From assembly GCA_024036415.1 (NCBI GenBank), contig JAMWET010000761.1, positions 496,001 to 560,000 on the forward strand: a DNA stretch of 64,000 bases. The letters are read 5' to 3'. This DNA comes from Prochilodus magdalenae. Lineage: Eukaryota > Chordata > Actinopteri > Characiformes > Prochilodontidae. Below the pieces are notes generated by a model that had not been told where the DNA came from, ran no database searches, and saw only the letters and a program-made list of their open reading frames with translations. This document shows positions 1 through 12,300 of this stretch, piece after piece. The stretch's first letter is position 1. Each line of letters begins with the position of its first letter. A program made the translations under genes and the position numbers.

Positions 1-510
1 GCAGTTAAAATGTGCACAATGTTGAGGAGGGATTTTGAATGATTCCTCTCTGCATTGTTTTGTGAAAAATGTGTATCAGTATTTCTGGGATGTGTTGCTT
101 GCACAGCCCTCTTCAGGTCATATCACAGAATCTTGGCCATTGCAAAAAACAAATGTTCCCTTTTCCACCATTCTGTAGGTGATTTATGTTGAGTACTTTG
201 GGTTTTTGTCTGTTGCCACTCAGAGTCTGTTCAGCTTGTACAATCTACAATCTATAAAATGTTTTGCTACACGTTTCAACTAATTGTTCCCTCAACGATC
301 CTAGCCCATTCAAGCCATGAAGCAGCAAAGCAGCCCCAAACCCTGATGCTTCCTCCACCATACTTCACATGTTTGAGATGGGCCACAGTGTGTTTTTTTG
401 TATAGTCGCGTCTTCCTGTGTGGTGTTCTTCCATGAGCACCCTTCTAGTTCAGTGTTTTTCTATTGGTGGGCACATGAACAATGTTTTTAGGTCTTTAGC
501 AATGCTTATG
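1..510 (-). mobile_element. Tc1-like transposase fossil, cut by window edge
   Basis: On the minus strand, 323-368 translates as VKYGGGSIRVWGCFA, close to the glycine-rich motif that lies between the first and second catalytic aspartates of Tc1-like (DDE) transposases. Toward higher coordinates on the same strand, the 'ggtgctcatggaagaac' stretch fits the NGVHGR-type region expected upstream of that motif. Reading frames around it are broken by stops and shifts, so this is an inactive remnant. The part coding the C-terminal end continues beyond position 1. The boundary near 510 is approximate; no terminal repeat was identified. Confidence 0.7.
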
Positions 511-1949
511 TAGCTTGTTTTAGATATGGTACACTAACTAACCTTTCTCGAGAAGAACAGATTAGTCAGTAACCAGACTGTCTTTATTTGTCCTTGTCTT
601 TGGTTTATTTATTTGTCTATGTGTTCTGTCTATATTAAAGAGCCGGATCCAGTCTAATCTCGTTAACTGAAATGCCTTTTAGCCAATTAGCCCTCAAAGC
701 CTTTAACACAGAAGTTCACTTTTTCTAGCCTGCACTGTGAGTGTTACTCAGTGTGCTCGAAAAAAAAAAAAAGTATGACCGCTTGAGTGTTATTAGAGTA
801 GTTAGAATAGTTAGCATTGTCTGTAAATGTGATTTAAATAAGATCGGACCACATTTCCTTATTAATCAGTGCAGAAAATCCTAGTAATTCCAAAGGGTTA
901 ACTTATATTTTCTCTCAAACCTTTTCCTTTTATTTGTAAATGACCTTTCTTCTTGATTGGCTAACCATGTAATGCCACATTCAAACAACAATCTGGACTA
1001 TATATATACCTATTCATCTTGCATATATACCATATATAGACCATAGACCATATATAGACTGGGCTGGGACTATGTTCACACTTTCTTTAATTGAAAAAGT
1101 TTTCTATGTTCAGGGGCTTTGAAGCTGTGAGCCCAGGGAAAGAAGTGGAAGGGGTTTCAGTGAAAGGATTTCACCCTATCACCATGGCCACTCTAATCAA
1201 ACCAACAAGCATTACTCTTGATCATCTGATGAGGTCATCAGACTTATTCTTACAATGATTCAATATCTCTGTGGTGTAGCTTCTTCTACGCTGTCTTCTT
1301 CTACCACGTTAACATTTTAGCACATCCTTATCCTTGTCCTTCCCAGAGTACTCCCATGTTCAGCATCCACATTCCCCCTCTGCACCGGCCTGGTTAGCGT
1401 GCTTGGCGGCTGTTTCTATAGTGATAAGTAGCTCTCTGCAGGGGCACAAAGGTCTGTCTCAAATGCAGAGTCAGACAGAACTCTGCGTGACAGTGATTAA
1501 TGTCCAGTTCCGAGCGACACAGTAAATATGGGGCCACCACCTCCCAATGTGTAATGCTAATCCCATCCTGCACTTACCGACCGAGCGCTAGCTATTTTAC
1601 AGATGAGTGGTTGGTGAAGCACTACAAGGGCCCCTCTTAGATGCTTATTCATAGAGGCGGCTGTTGATGTAAATATTAATGTTAATGTAGTATATGGATT
1701 ACTTAACAGAGTGTACGTTCAGCGAATTAGAAGGTTATAAAGAAGACACTTTATAAATGCAGCCTGAAATGTTGTCAGTTTGAAAAATGAATAAAATAAA
1801 TATTACATAAAATGTTCAGAAGTTTGAAGGCACATGTTTAATTGGCTTATCTTATGAAATCAAGGGTATTAGAAGCTGAATTAACAGCCTTTACTCTTTT
1901 TGGAAAGCCTTTTCACTAGACACTAGAAATACTAGAAACATTGCTGTAA
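511..1949. other. non-coding DNA, no gene recognised
   Basis: AT-rich sequence without a credible coding frame. It has a short poly-A run near 760-772 and a small cluster of imperfect 'catatata/tatatag' repeats at about 1008-1060. The 63-codon frame at 1334-1525 has no recognised homology, splice context or codon signal and is treated as chance. Confidence 0.5.
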
Positions 1950-2190
1950 GGAATTCATTGCATCCACCAACCCGAGCATTAGTGAGGTCAGTTTGGACAA
2001 TTAGCTCTGAATCACAAGCACCAGTCCAGCTCATCCCAAAGGTATTTGATGGTGATTCATCAGCCCAGTGAATACAGTTCCACTACTTCACAGTCATGTG
2101 CTGGGCTTCATGCCCCTTTAGCACTTGTGTTGTGCATGGTGATCCGCTGCTCATGTGCAGCTGCTGCTAAACCTCCCGCTCTATTAACAC
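1950..2190 (-). mobile_element. internally deleted Tc1-like derivative
   Basis: The minus strand across 2030-2060 encodes IKYLWDEL, a decayed form of the NPIEHLWDEL segment that contains the third catalytic position of Tc1-like transposases. The plus strand carries 'gagcattagtgaggtcag', which I remember as typical of the antisense strand of abundant teleost Tc1 elements. The same landmarks recur at 14132-14510. The central transposase sequence expected between the landmarks near 2080 and 2110 is missing, so the copy is internally deleted. Boundaries are approximate. Confidence 0.6.
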
Positions 2191-3846
2191 CGCTTATCTA
2201 CGGAGATTATGCTCTGTATCTACAAAATTACGTTTCTTCATAACCTTTGATTAAACTGTGGTGGTTTTTGCCCATGTCTGGCTCCTGATGTCTGACTTGA
2301 CTATTAATCAATAATTTTCCAGCCTGTTTTCCTCCTACGTTTCATGCACCAGCATGATTTTCATCCCTCTCATCCAGTGCAGGTGCCTGAGGTGTTTCAG
2401 GATGTGAGTCGTTTTTTGGAATGCCCTCTTTCACTATCCAACCAGATCTCAATAGATGAAATCATGTCTCATCCGTAATGATTTCCCACCTGAGTACCGT
2501 GTTAGGTGTCGCGTTCTGAGTTCTATATCTGATTCATATAGTTGATTCACTTATTAGAAATGGGGTCTGGATACTGTTGGACATTTAGTGCATTTTTAAC
2601 TCGTCTAATAACATGGCAGAGTATCCAGTGTTCTATGCTTGCAATGCAGCAGGAGCTTCTAGATCTAATTTGCATATGCTGTAGTCATACTGAATAATAT
2701 GGAGGTATTACTGCATGGTTGAGCAGTGCACATGCATGACAATGATAAGGAGTGACCTCTTTCTCTCATTCTTAGACCCGGTTCATATAAATAAATGTCA
2801 ATATGTGAATATTTTTCGCTGCAGGTGGCGTCCCTTAATTCCTTGTCTAGGAAAGGAGTAATGAGAATTGGTGAGCTGAAATATCTCTATATAGATGGAT
2901 GACTTTGCCTTTGGCTAACTGTTAGTCAGGAACAAACTGCTAAGCTGAGGTGCAGTACATTTTCTTTTCATGTAGCCCACCTGGAATTTCATTCCAATTA
3001 ATTTGTTCCTTCCCCTTGGCCTTCAGCTCACTCCTCATTTTGCTTCAAAGTGAGTACTGCGCACAGCAGTGGGCAATCATGCCGCATGGCTGTCTTCCTC
3101 GTATTACATCATTAGGTCTTAACTTGTGTATCATAAGACGCGCCTCTTCAAAGCTGCAGGTCATTTTTAAATGCCAATTTGCTATCACACCAGGTAATAT
3201 AGGTCACGGGCACCAAATGATTTCCATCACGTTTCGCTGGCAGCATGGCACTGCTGTAGAAGGGCTCGGCCAGGCTTGCTCTTGTCTTGCGCAAAGGCGG
3301 CAAGCGCACGGGCGCTTCCTGGGAGGGAAGTGGCACACTAGCACGCTTGTGTAAATCAGCCTCGCTAAATGTTTGATGTTTTAAAGTAAATATGTCTACT
3401 TTCAGGCCTCCCCCTCTCACAGTGGAGTGCTATGCCTTGGACAAGGGCCCCATTGAGAGGCTCCCAAGAGGGGAGTGTTTAAAGTTTTAGAGGTTTTGAA
3501 GGGGAGGAGGGGGGATACTGACCTGCATGCCAACACACACCAAAGCAGAAAGGCTTGCACAGAGGCACGGTGAAGGCCCTCTGGCTCTACCCTGCAGACA
3601 GGGGCCAGCAATGGATAGCAGAGCGCTTTATTGATTATGTCTGAATGCCATACATATTTTATGAGCTTCACCAGTGGACCCATGCTGTTTTTATTGTTGT
3701 TCTGGCAAATAGGAGAGTTTAATTAAAGCACTCATTCACTGTATGAATGTAGCATGTCCTTTTTTGTCTAGTGTGGCCTTGTAGACATGCAAGGCTACAT
3801 GATGTAAGTGGAGCACAGACCATTACACGCTGCAGGCTCCTCCAAA
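2191..3846. other. non-coding DNA with a GC-richer patch
   Basis: No supported gene. An ATTTGCAT octamer (POU-type motif) occurs at 2668-2675. The stretch 3060-3640 is richer in G and C than its surroundings and has overlapping open frames on both strands, none with recognisable protein features. It may be a regulatory element or simply base-composition drift. Confidence 0.4.
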
Positions 3847-4165
3847 TTAAGGAATGTTTAATGATGCCTCCCATGTGTAACTTTCAATGGGCATTTTTAC
3901 TCTTCTGAGACATTTCCAGTTTCTGCATGTGCAGTCAGATGCTTGGGCATCCCTGGTTTTGTTGATTGTTGAGTGAAAATATTTGAAATAATCCTCTACC
4001 GAGAACACACGTCTGCACATTGAAATGTCGTTTACTTTTTATTGGTTTGCTTTAACGTAATAGAGGAGGGGGGAAGTAAAATATGAAATGTGACCAATGC
4101 AAAAGTTAAATCCCATTATATTTGATCTTAAAAATAAATAGACATTAGCAGACAAATTGCAAATT
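3847..4165. repeat. old local duplication, copy A
   Basis: Two blocks here recur joined together at 6043-6185. The first (about 3855-3910) shares 'ctcccatgtgtaa' and 'cttctgagac' with copy B. The second (about 4088-4130) shares 'caatgcaaaag' and 'attatattt'. About 170 bases separate the blocks here but not in copy B. This fits either a local duplication followed by an indel or two copies of an unlabelled dispersed repeat. Confidence 0.45.
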
Positions 4166-6042
4166 GTAGTTTGGTCTGGATAGAGGTTTGTTAACATTAA
4201 GAAGAAATGAATAATATGTGTCATTTGACCAGCAGTGCAACAACTGTATAATAATATGCATAAGTAAGTAATAAGGCCACACTTAATTTATCCTTTTACA
4301 GTTAAAACTGCCAAAAAGTTATTCTATTTCAGTGTCTGCAGAAAGCAGGAAACATTTAGTTAACAGAAAATAGCCTCAGATGCCAAATACCATATCAGAA
4401 TTTACTGTGTCCACACTTTACCTTCGTTACAGCTTTCACTCTTTTCAGGAGACTCACTTTCAGTGTGTCAAAGAAGCCTGCAGGAATATGGTCCGTCTGG
4501 GATGGTCTGGGAAGCTACAGCTTCTCAGTTTGATTTGCGAATGCTCTTTCCCCACTATTTCCTTTTTCACTAACGACTTCCTGACAGCTGCATGTCCTTC
4601 CAATCCCATAGTGTCAGATGGACAGAAACATCAGCTCTCCTCACATTAAATTATGCCACATTAATCTACCATTGTTGTTTATACCATTGTTACAATTGTA
4701 GCTAATTTATTAAATCCCTACGTATAATATATCATTCAGTGTGATGAGGGATTGATTCACTGAAACAGATATTGTATGGTAAATATAAATAATGGACTTG
4801 AGGAAAAGAGGCCTGGAAATGGTTAACACACTGACAGACACACACATGCACATACACACACATACACCTACACACACCCACATAGAGAAAAGTGATGTTT
4901 TATTTGTTTTTGTATACATTTATTCTGTTATTTTAAACAAATAAATGCTCACTGCTGAGATAAATGGCTTTACATCTCATTTTCTGCCTGAGACTTTTGC
5001 ACAGCGCTGTGTATATAGCTATATTTATAAAGACCACAGCAGTATGAGTATTCATTGTGGATTAGAAAGCGGAAACCCTAGGAGAACTGCCTGGCTGACA
5101 GCACCTGGATACTAGTTTGAACCCAAGTACTCAGAGGATGAGCTGCAGAGGCAGAAGAAAAGCTGAGTATATATGCAGTAGGAATAGCAGCCCACACTGG
5201 AGCACTTCCAGGTAGTCATAAAGACCTGCAAGCTGTCAGTGAAGTAGCAGCTTTAGTTCCAGACAGTCAGAGTAGATTTATTGGTTGTTAGGAATGAAAG
5301 AAATATTAGCCTACAACAGTTCTGTGATGAATGGACGTAGACGCTATCAGAACCCAGAAAACAGAAGTCTGATGCATCGCCTTAAAGCTTTGAAGGAAAC
5401 CACGTGAAGTTGTACATTTGGTGGATTGTCCCTTTTACTCCTCAGTGCTCATGTAAGCACACCCACATGCTTGCTCACTGGGGTTCATCACACCCACACT
5501 AGCTGCACCTCTACTGCATAACAGCATTTATGAAAAAGATATTTATCAACTGTAAAGGACTGTGTGGCACTTATAGGCCAGCTGTAGTGTGTGGTATATT
5601 GCATCCCCATTTAATGCTGCCATCTGTGATGAAACTGTGCCGTAATTCTTTCTGTTAAGTGAACTGTCCAGTATGTTTTTATCCCTCATAAATATGCGGA
5701 GCTGCGGAGAACGGCACTGTTTATAGTTTAATATGATGTAAATGATCTTTGCCTCATTTGGTTGCAGTGACCTAAAGAATTATTGGTATTCTTGCGAAAG
5801 ATGAGCTAAACTGAAAAAAGAAAAAACAACACATTTATTAATGTCAGTATTCAGCTATTGGTACCTTTGAAGACTGATTGATGTATATTCCCATAAGGTC
5901 CACATTTTTCATTCATATCCGACTCTATTACTACACTCTCAGAAAGCAGGCACCAAACTCTCACTGGGTGGAACCCTTCCAGGAACATCCTCAGTACCTT
6001 TGTTAGGAAACATAACTCTTTTTACCCGGTCTTGACTTAATA
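4166..6042. other. non-coding DNA with a CA-rich patch
   Basis: No gene recognised. An impure CA-rich tract lies at about 4828-4882, and one strand reads as cysteine/valine-rich low-complexity peptide, which is an artefact. Around 5933-6010 ('ctctcagaaagcagg', 'tcactgggtggaaccc') the sequence resembles a common teleost dispersed repeat, but the match is too decayed to assign. Confidence 0.4.
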
Positions 6043-6185
6043 AATCTTTAATGATGTCTCCCATGTGTAATTTTTGAAAAGCATTTTTATTCTTCTGAGA
6101 CTAAAAATGTGATCAATGCAAAAGCAAAGGCACATTATATTTGCTATTTGTTAGTCTCAACAAATCAAGAGAAATCATGTGCCAG
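6043..6185. repeat. old local duplication, copy B
   Basis: Shorter counterpart of 3847-4165. It contains the same 'ctcccatgtgtaa', 'cttctgagac', 'caatgcaaaag' and 'attatattt' landmarks in the same order and orientation, with the intervening material absent. Spacing between the copies is about 2.2 kb. Confidence 0.45.
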
Positions 6186-8820
6186 AAAATGTGCAGAAAA
6201 ATGGCATTTATACAATTCTGTATCACAACAATTCAGAGTTCATGGACTCTGTTTACCCTGTTTTGACTTAAAACGTACATGCAGTGGTTCAAAGATGCAG
6301 GAAAAAAATGATAATCCAAAAAATAGGGTGGATTGATCAATAAATGTTTTTTAAATGGAGCGGCTCAATTGTAGCTTGGAACTATGTTGCACATGTGCAA
6401 TGAACTAAACGTACCTGTGCAATACCCTGTTTCTCAGAGAGTAGTGTAATAATTACAGAGTTTCAAACAACTAGAGTTATGACAGTCTCACAGGGCCAGA
6501 CATGATCTCCCATCAAGAACATCTGGACACAATTTTTGGCCAATTGTGAGTGGGAACATAGCCTTTTAGAGTGGGAACTGAAGTGTAAAATTCCCAAACC
6601 TCCTTGTAAAAAGCTCCTAGTAGGGGGTGATGGTGCACTCAACAGCGATATCCAATAGGCAACACGCGTTCTCATGGCTGAAAAGGGCCCAAAAACTTCA
6701 GTTAAGCATGTAGATGTGTATCACGTGTGCAAAACAGGTTACATGCAGCAAATTTAAACTCTTACATGGGGAAATGTAACTCCAATTAAAGTTTAGCATT
6801 CAAATTCCACCACAATCGAGCACCAGCAGTTTAACAAGTTAGCACCAGAGTACTATTTTTCTAACATTCATGGTTTTTTTTTTTTGGAACAAATTAACAA
6901 TTACTGTAAGTATAAAAAGCTTTCCACCTCATCATAGCACTGTGTGTGATGTGAAGAAAGATTATGACCTTCATCAAATCTAACAACTACCAAGAGGCAT
7001 AGTCTGGGGTCTGGTTAATCTTCCAGCAGGACAGCGTACCTCCAAAAGTGGTTCAGGGTTATTAACGACCTCACCTGAACGTTTGAGGTGAGTTAAGCCC
7101 AAGTTCAAGAGAGTTCAGGAAAACCCAAATCTCAGGTCAGGTCCAGTTAGAAGTTTTCTCCTATCTCATCCTTCATTATAAGCGAACAATAAGTGCTGTT
7201 TTCCTGGGCCAGAGGAAGTTTCCATGATTGTAGCACCTGTTGTAGCAGTTATTTTTGTTAAGTTGTTTAATTATGATGTTTAATTTTATATGAATTTGGA
7301 ATTTAAACCTTTTTAATTTTACAAATTTATCTGACTAAAAAAATAGACATCTCAATGTAATCTTCTAAATGATGCCTGGAATTGTGGAAAGCACATCATA
7401 TAAATAAGATTGAGAAACTTTCTTACAGATCTTACAGTCCCTTTAGACACAAATGTTCTTAGATGATCTGCCGGCTGAAAGGAATCTGTTGCTTAAACTT
7501 GCTTGCTAAAGTTTTAGAGCTACTTCTCCAGTGGAAACAAATCCCTCCATCACTTTAAACATCCATGGGAAAGGAGCTTATGGGCAGGCTCTGTTGATGA
7601 AACTCCTTGACCCCCTGTGGTACTGGTTCCATTTCGGAGAGCCTGGGGCATCTTGGCTCTGCAGCCCCATGTGGCGAGCAGGAGTTGGGGTTTAGATCCA
7701 TGCAGCCTGGAGCCAGTGGAGAGGAGGAGGGTTCCTGTAACCCCCCTAGACCCGACCTCCCCGTCTCCCCCTACTGTTAACAGTAAACATGGCTTTGCTG
7801 GCGTCATGCCCAGCGACGCTCGGCAGTTTAAAATGCGCTGCCAGTACACACTTTGACTTTGCGAATGCGCTCTCCTATTCATTAGGGCTTCGAAAATGAC
7901 AGAGCTGCTGCCACAGTGTCCTGAATGGAATAAACAAGACATAAAATAGGGGCTTGTTAAACATAGACAGCCAATTTGTGCTGCCATTATGCTGTGTTAA
8001 GTCTTTTTTACTCCACTGAAAGATGGCACCATAAAAAGGTAGATTCAAGGCCAGAAATCAGAAATGACTCCTCTCCCAGCTCTTTCATTCAGAATGATTT
8101 ATGGTAGAGGTGTGAATGAGGAAAGAGCCTGAGGGTGATATGACATCTCGAAGACTCCTTCTCAACCACCTGCTGTTAATTAGTAGATGCATTGCTTTGC
8201 AGAAATCTAGATTTGACTGTACGTTTGGGAGCAGAGGTGCTAAGAAGGGGGCTCTCTACACAAGCATTTGACGTTCTTGGAACATTCTCTGAAATTTAAT
8301 AGGAAAGAGTCTAGAACCTACTAATGTAATATACCATAAAATGTAATACAATAATACAGTGTTTAACTTGGTCGAACATTTCCTAAAACACAGTAATGTA
8401 ACAATGTGCCCAATAAAGCAATGTATCTGCTGATAGTGTAATATCTTATTATATATTATTGGGAGTGTATTACATTACTAACCATATTTAATATCTTGGA
8501 ACTGCATTCTATCTGTACGTTGATGATGGTTTTTCAAATTTGTTTTGAAACTGGATGATGTTATTCAAGAGCAGTTATTAAAATGTCTTGTATCCATTAA
8601 TAGTTTATTATTACATTATTGCTTTCTACAAGGAGCTGTGTCTCAGCAGCAGTTTGCATTTTTTATTTTTTCCCTCACACATTCAGTCATAGGGGTGTAG
8701 CTATCTATTAATGATGCAATCTACCAATTATTCTGACAATTTATGAAGGAATGGAAGTGCTTATCTGTAACATAGCAAAGTTTTTCTTATAAATATATTT
8801 TATATGTATTTTCTTATAAA
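6186..8820. other. non-coding DNA, possible regulatory patch at 7780-8000
   Basis: No gene recognised. A patch at 7600-8000 is GC-richer and open on both strands (145 codons minus, 79 codons plus), but neither frame shows domain-like composition or splice context. The part at 7780-8000 has low redundancy and a CNE-like look; this is inference only. 8310-8480 is rich in 'gtaata/tattac' words and may be an old repeat. Confidence 0.35.
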
Positions 8821-8847
8821 CTGAATTTCCCTCTGGGATCAATAAAG

Positions 8848-8935
<88 letters not shown>

Positions 8936-8944
8936 GATCTATCT
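8821..8944 (+). repeat. retroposon tail followed by (CTAT)n microsatellite
   Basis: The tail 'gggatcaataaagtat' at 8837-8852 runs directly into about 24 units of CTAT/GATA (8848-8944), interrupted once near 8935 by 'cgat'. This tail-plus-tetranucleotide arrangement is typical of 3' ends of non-LTR retrotransposons in teleosts, where the microsatellite grows from the terminal repeat. The retroposon body upstream was not recognisable, so only the tail is annotated. Confidence 0.7.
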
Positions 8945-9110
8945 CATAAATCATTTATGTTTTGCTTTACTGGAAACAGCCTTGATTTGATTCAAAAGGT
9001 CAAATTTACTAAGACTTGTGTAAACGCTGCAGTGTGTGCTATAATGTGGTGTTAAACTGTGTTCTAGTTTACAGGTAATGAAAGTTGCGCAACTACTGTA
9101 AAGTTTTCTT

Positions 9111-9317
9111 TTACATTATTTAGCTGATGCTCTTATCCAGAGCAACTTACAAGGTTAATCATATTACAGGTGGGCCAATGTAGTGTTAGGAGTCCCACGG
9201 ACTCTTATTGGTGTAGCACAGCGTAGTCACTCAGCCTGGGATTCGAACCCCAGTCTCCCACGTGTGGTGGTAGCTACTTGGCGGGTAGTGGTGCTCCGCT
9301 GAGCTACACCAACCACT
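9111..9317 (-). mobile_element. tRNA-derived SINE with L2-type tail, copy 1
   Basis: Read on the minus strand, the element begins with a tRNA-like head: an A-box-like segment 'tgtagctcagcgg' (complement of 9297-9309), then a B box 'ggttcgaatcc' (complement of about 9239-9250). These are the internal RNA polymerase III promoter parts. It ends with 'gagcatcagctaaataatg', the same tail found on the LINE fragments at 28698 and 52451. A second copy lies at 37042-37263. The two boxes, their spacing and the shared tail make a tRNA-class SINE the best call; the family name is not assigned. Confidence 0.8.
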
Positions 9318-12300
9318 CAGCATCCATGGGTTAAAAAAATGTCTTACATAAACAGAACTTGCATATCAAAGATTTGTTTTTGCAATTTTCATTTACCTTT
9401 GTACACTATATAGACTACAAAGGTAGACTTTGTAGTAACATATATGGATAAAACTTTGTGTAGCCTAAAAAATTACATATATAGTTGCCATATGGCCTCA
9501 CTCCACTGATCGTACTGATCTTCATACTTTGAATGCTGTCACTGAGGAAATGTTATTGGTACTGAGGAAAACTCATTTTATTCCAAAAGGTATTATTTTT
9601 TGGTCTTTTTTTATGTATTTCAGCAGATGGAGAAAATCATTAGAATGAGTAGAACTGTATGTTTTCTATGTAAGTGAAGAGATGATAAGAAAAGCTTGGT
9701 TTTAATAACAAGTCTGTAATTGCACCTTTGTCTCCTGCAATTTTCTTGTCAGCTCATTCTGGGTTGGTAACTTATATAGTCTCATCTCCTATTTTTGCCC
9801 ATTTGCACCTTTGGACTACAGACTGTAAACACATGTGGCTATCGTCTTATCAGCATACAGTCCACATACTAGTAGCATATGGTGGCATGGTGAAAATTGG
9901 GCCTATAGCTTGTAGTTTAGTGGCAACCTCCAAGGCATTTGTACACATCAGTAAATTAGATGTAGAGCTCATCAAAACCACAAAATGTGTTAATGCCACC
10001 ACAAACGTTAAGGGCCAAAAATGAATGGGAGTTCCTATCAGACTTTGTTTAGGGAGACCAGTATCGTGATTACAAAGACACGTTTTAACAGCTGATCATT
10101 TTTTGATTGGGTAGTCAAGTTTAACCGAGTAATCATGACATCCCCACCGCCAAGTTTGTCATCAAACCCAGCATGGCAGCAGTTCTGTGGCGGTATCATG
10201 CCACAGGCGGCTTCCACGTTTCATTGACACAACTCAAGCTGTCTGCTTGTAGTGGCCGGAGGCCACAGGCCCTCTTTTCTGAGTCCTGGATAATCTCCAG
10301 TCTCCCTCCCCTTCAGCTCTCTAGCCATCACTGAGGCGTGTTGCTTATCGCCTTTGGATCTTCGCCACTAATGAGGACTAGACTTTGCCAAGATTTATCT
10401 GCATGTAAACGCACGTTTGATCCCCCGTCAATTATCTCTCCTACTAGTGTCTGCTCCTTCTGAACTCTTAATGATGACACTGGCAGAAATGTTGCCTTGC
10501 TGAGCGCCATACAATCCCCACACCAGACATGCTGCTCTGTCTGCTGCCGACCCAACCGACCCCAACCAAACACCTACAGCCCCCATCACAACACATTCAC
10601 CTGATCTTCCCTGAGCATGCAGCATCTGCCTCACACTCTATAGGAGAGAAAGAGGAGAGGTTGAATTCCATACAGGCAGCGAGCCAGAATTGCTGTCATT
10701 TTACCCGCAGCTCAGAAAGCACAAAGAGTCTGGAAGAGCCGGTTTTGTTTCCTCCCAGGCTGTTTTTTTTTCTTTCACTGTAACTCAATTCGTTGGCTCA
10801 TATGCTTCAGTTTAATCTGCGGCTGTTTGGGTGAAATTAACAGTAGCGCTACATTCAGTATTAAAACTCTGCCTTTATATTACAGGCATAATCCTTTGGC
10901 TATGCACAAGTCTCTGCTGGGAAACAGAATTATCATTCAGACTCACTTTTATGAATGAAACGAAGTGTGATGATGTAATAATAGTCATTCTCAGGCTGCA
11001 TGCTCACCCTGATGGTTAATTTCTGAAATGAAGAGTTTTCAGGAACTCTTTAGAGGTGCACGCTTTCAGCTAAAGCTAATGCGTTTACATCGATGCACTA
11101 AACCTGCAGCTTTTAACAGACGTAAGTCAAGCTACTCGGCCAGAGATTGTTTTTTTTTTCCCGAGCTCATTGGAATGAGAGATTTACACTGAATCATTAA
11201 TTACAGTCATGTCCATCAGAAGAGAGAGCACGTCCTGTGCCTTTGTGATTCATCTGACTGCCAGTAATTACTTATTGGATTGGCACTTCATTCAGAGACT
11301 TCAGTTCAATTTCATTGCTAAGTTTATTAGCCTTAGTATTCTACGAGTGTTTGGAGAGGTGCTCTTTTTTATAGAGTGAGACGGCTGAATTATTGATTGC
11401 AGTAAGTGAATAAGTGAAGGGGAATGAGGAGAGCAGGAGACTTGAGGTTTGGTCTTGTCTTCTTTTGATTTCACTGATGTTTGATCTTGCATGACCTGTA
11501 GACACCAGCAGGAGACTTTAAAGCAGCACTATGAATGAATAAATCCTTATTTCCTCTATTATTTAACTAAGATTATTTTATATTAATGTTGCAGTAGTTA
11601 CTCAGAAAACATAATCCAAAATCCATTAATCCAGAAACCTTAACATCCATTACTTTGCTTCTGTGTTTCTCTCTTAAACCTACATGGTTTCTACCAACTA
11701 CGAGGTACAAGGAAGATTCCAGTATTTCAGAAATAGCCAGTCACGGTATACATCATTTAAAAGGCATGCCAGTATCCCTGTCTGAGCCATATTGATAAAA
11801 GGGGACCTACTATTTGCAGTATTCATGATTATATTTAGAGGCTCTACTAGACTCAATTTACATGCCCAGTTCGCTTTGACTGGTCAACTCTATTCTGATT
11901 GGTCCACCACCGGCATCCTGCTACATGTTCTCCCCACACTGCTGTGCCTGTTCTCCCAATGAGGTTGGTTATGCCATATCAATTTTTGTTCGATCCTGAA
12001 AGTCAGGTAGAACAGGTTCGTGGATTCACCTTCGCCAGCTGCACTGGAGCTTGATATGTCAGAGAGGTTTACTGATTAATGTCTCTCTGTATGTTGTGTG
12101 AAGGCATGCCAAACTTGCCCGTAGGCGTGCAATAAGGATTGTGCTTTGAGATGACATCACATGGTAGCTTAGTAATAGGTTTGTGTGGGAGAAAATTTGG
12201 GAGAATCCTTTTGGCATGTACCTTGAATTTGTAAACCATTTACATTTATAAAAAGCTACATAAGTAATTAAATAATTAAAGGTAAGTGGAAAAATGCAAA

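Noticed and set aside
4987..5015. 'gagacttttgcacagcgctg' as the end of a teleost transposon, with 57315-57425 as its counterpart
   Set aside because: Both matches are short and rely on recall; no internal alignment in the window supports them.
7550..7987. Overlapping 145- and 79-codon ORFs on opposite strands
   Set aside because: Mutual overlap in a GC-richer patch with no recognised product; more likely non-coding.
9238..9310. Functional tRNA gene on the minus strand
   Set aside because: A and B boxes are present, but the sequence continues into a SINE body and LINE-type tail and recurs at 37042, so it is a SINE head rather than a tRNA gene.
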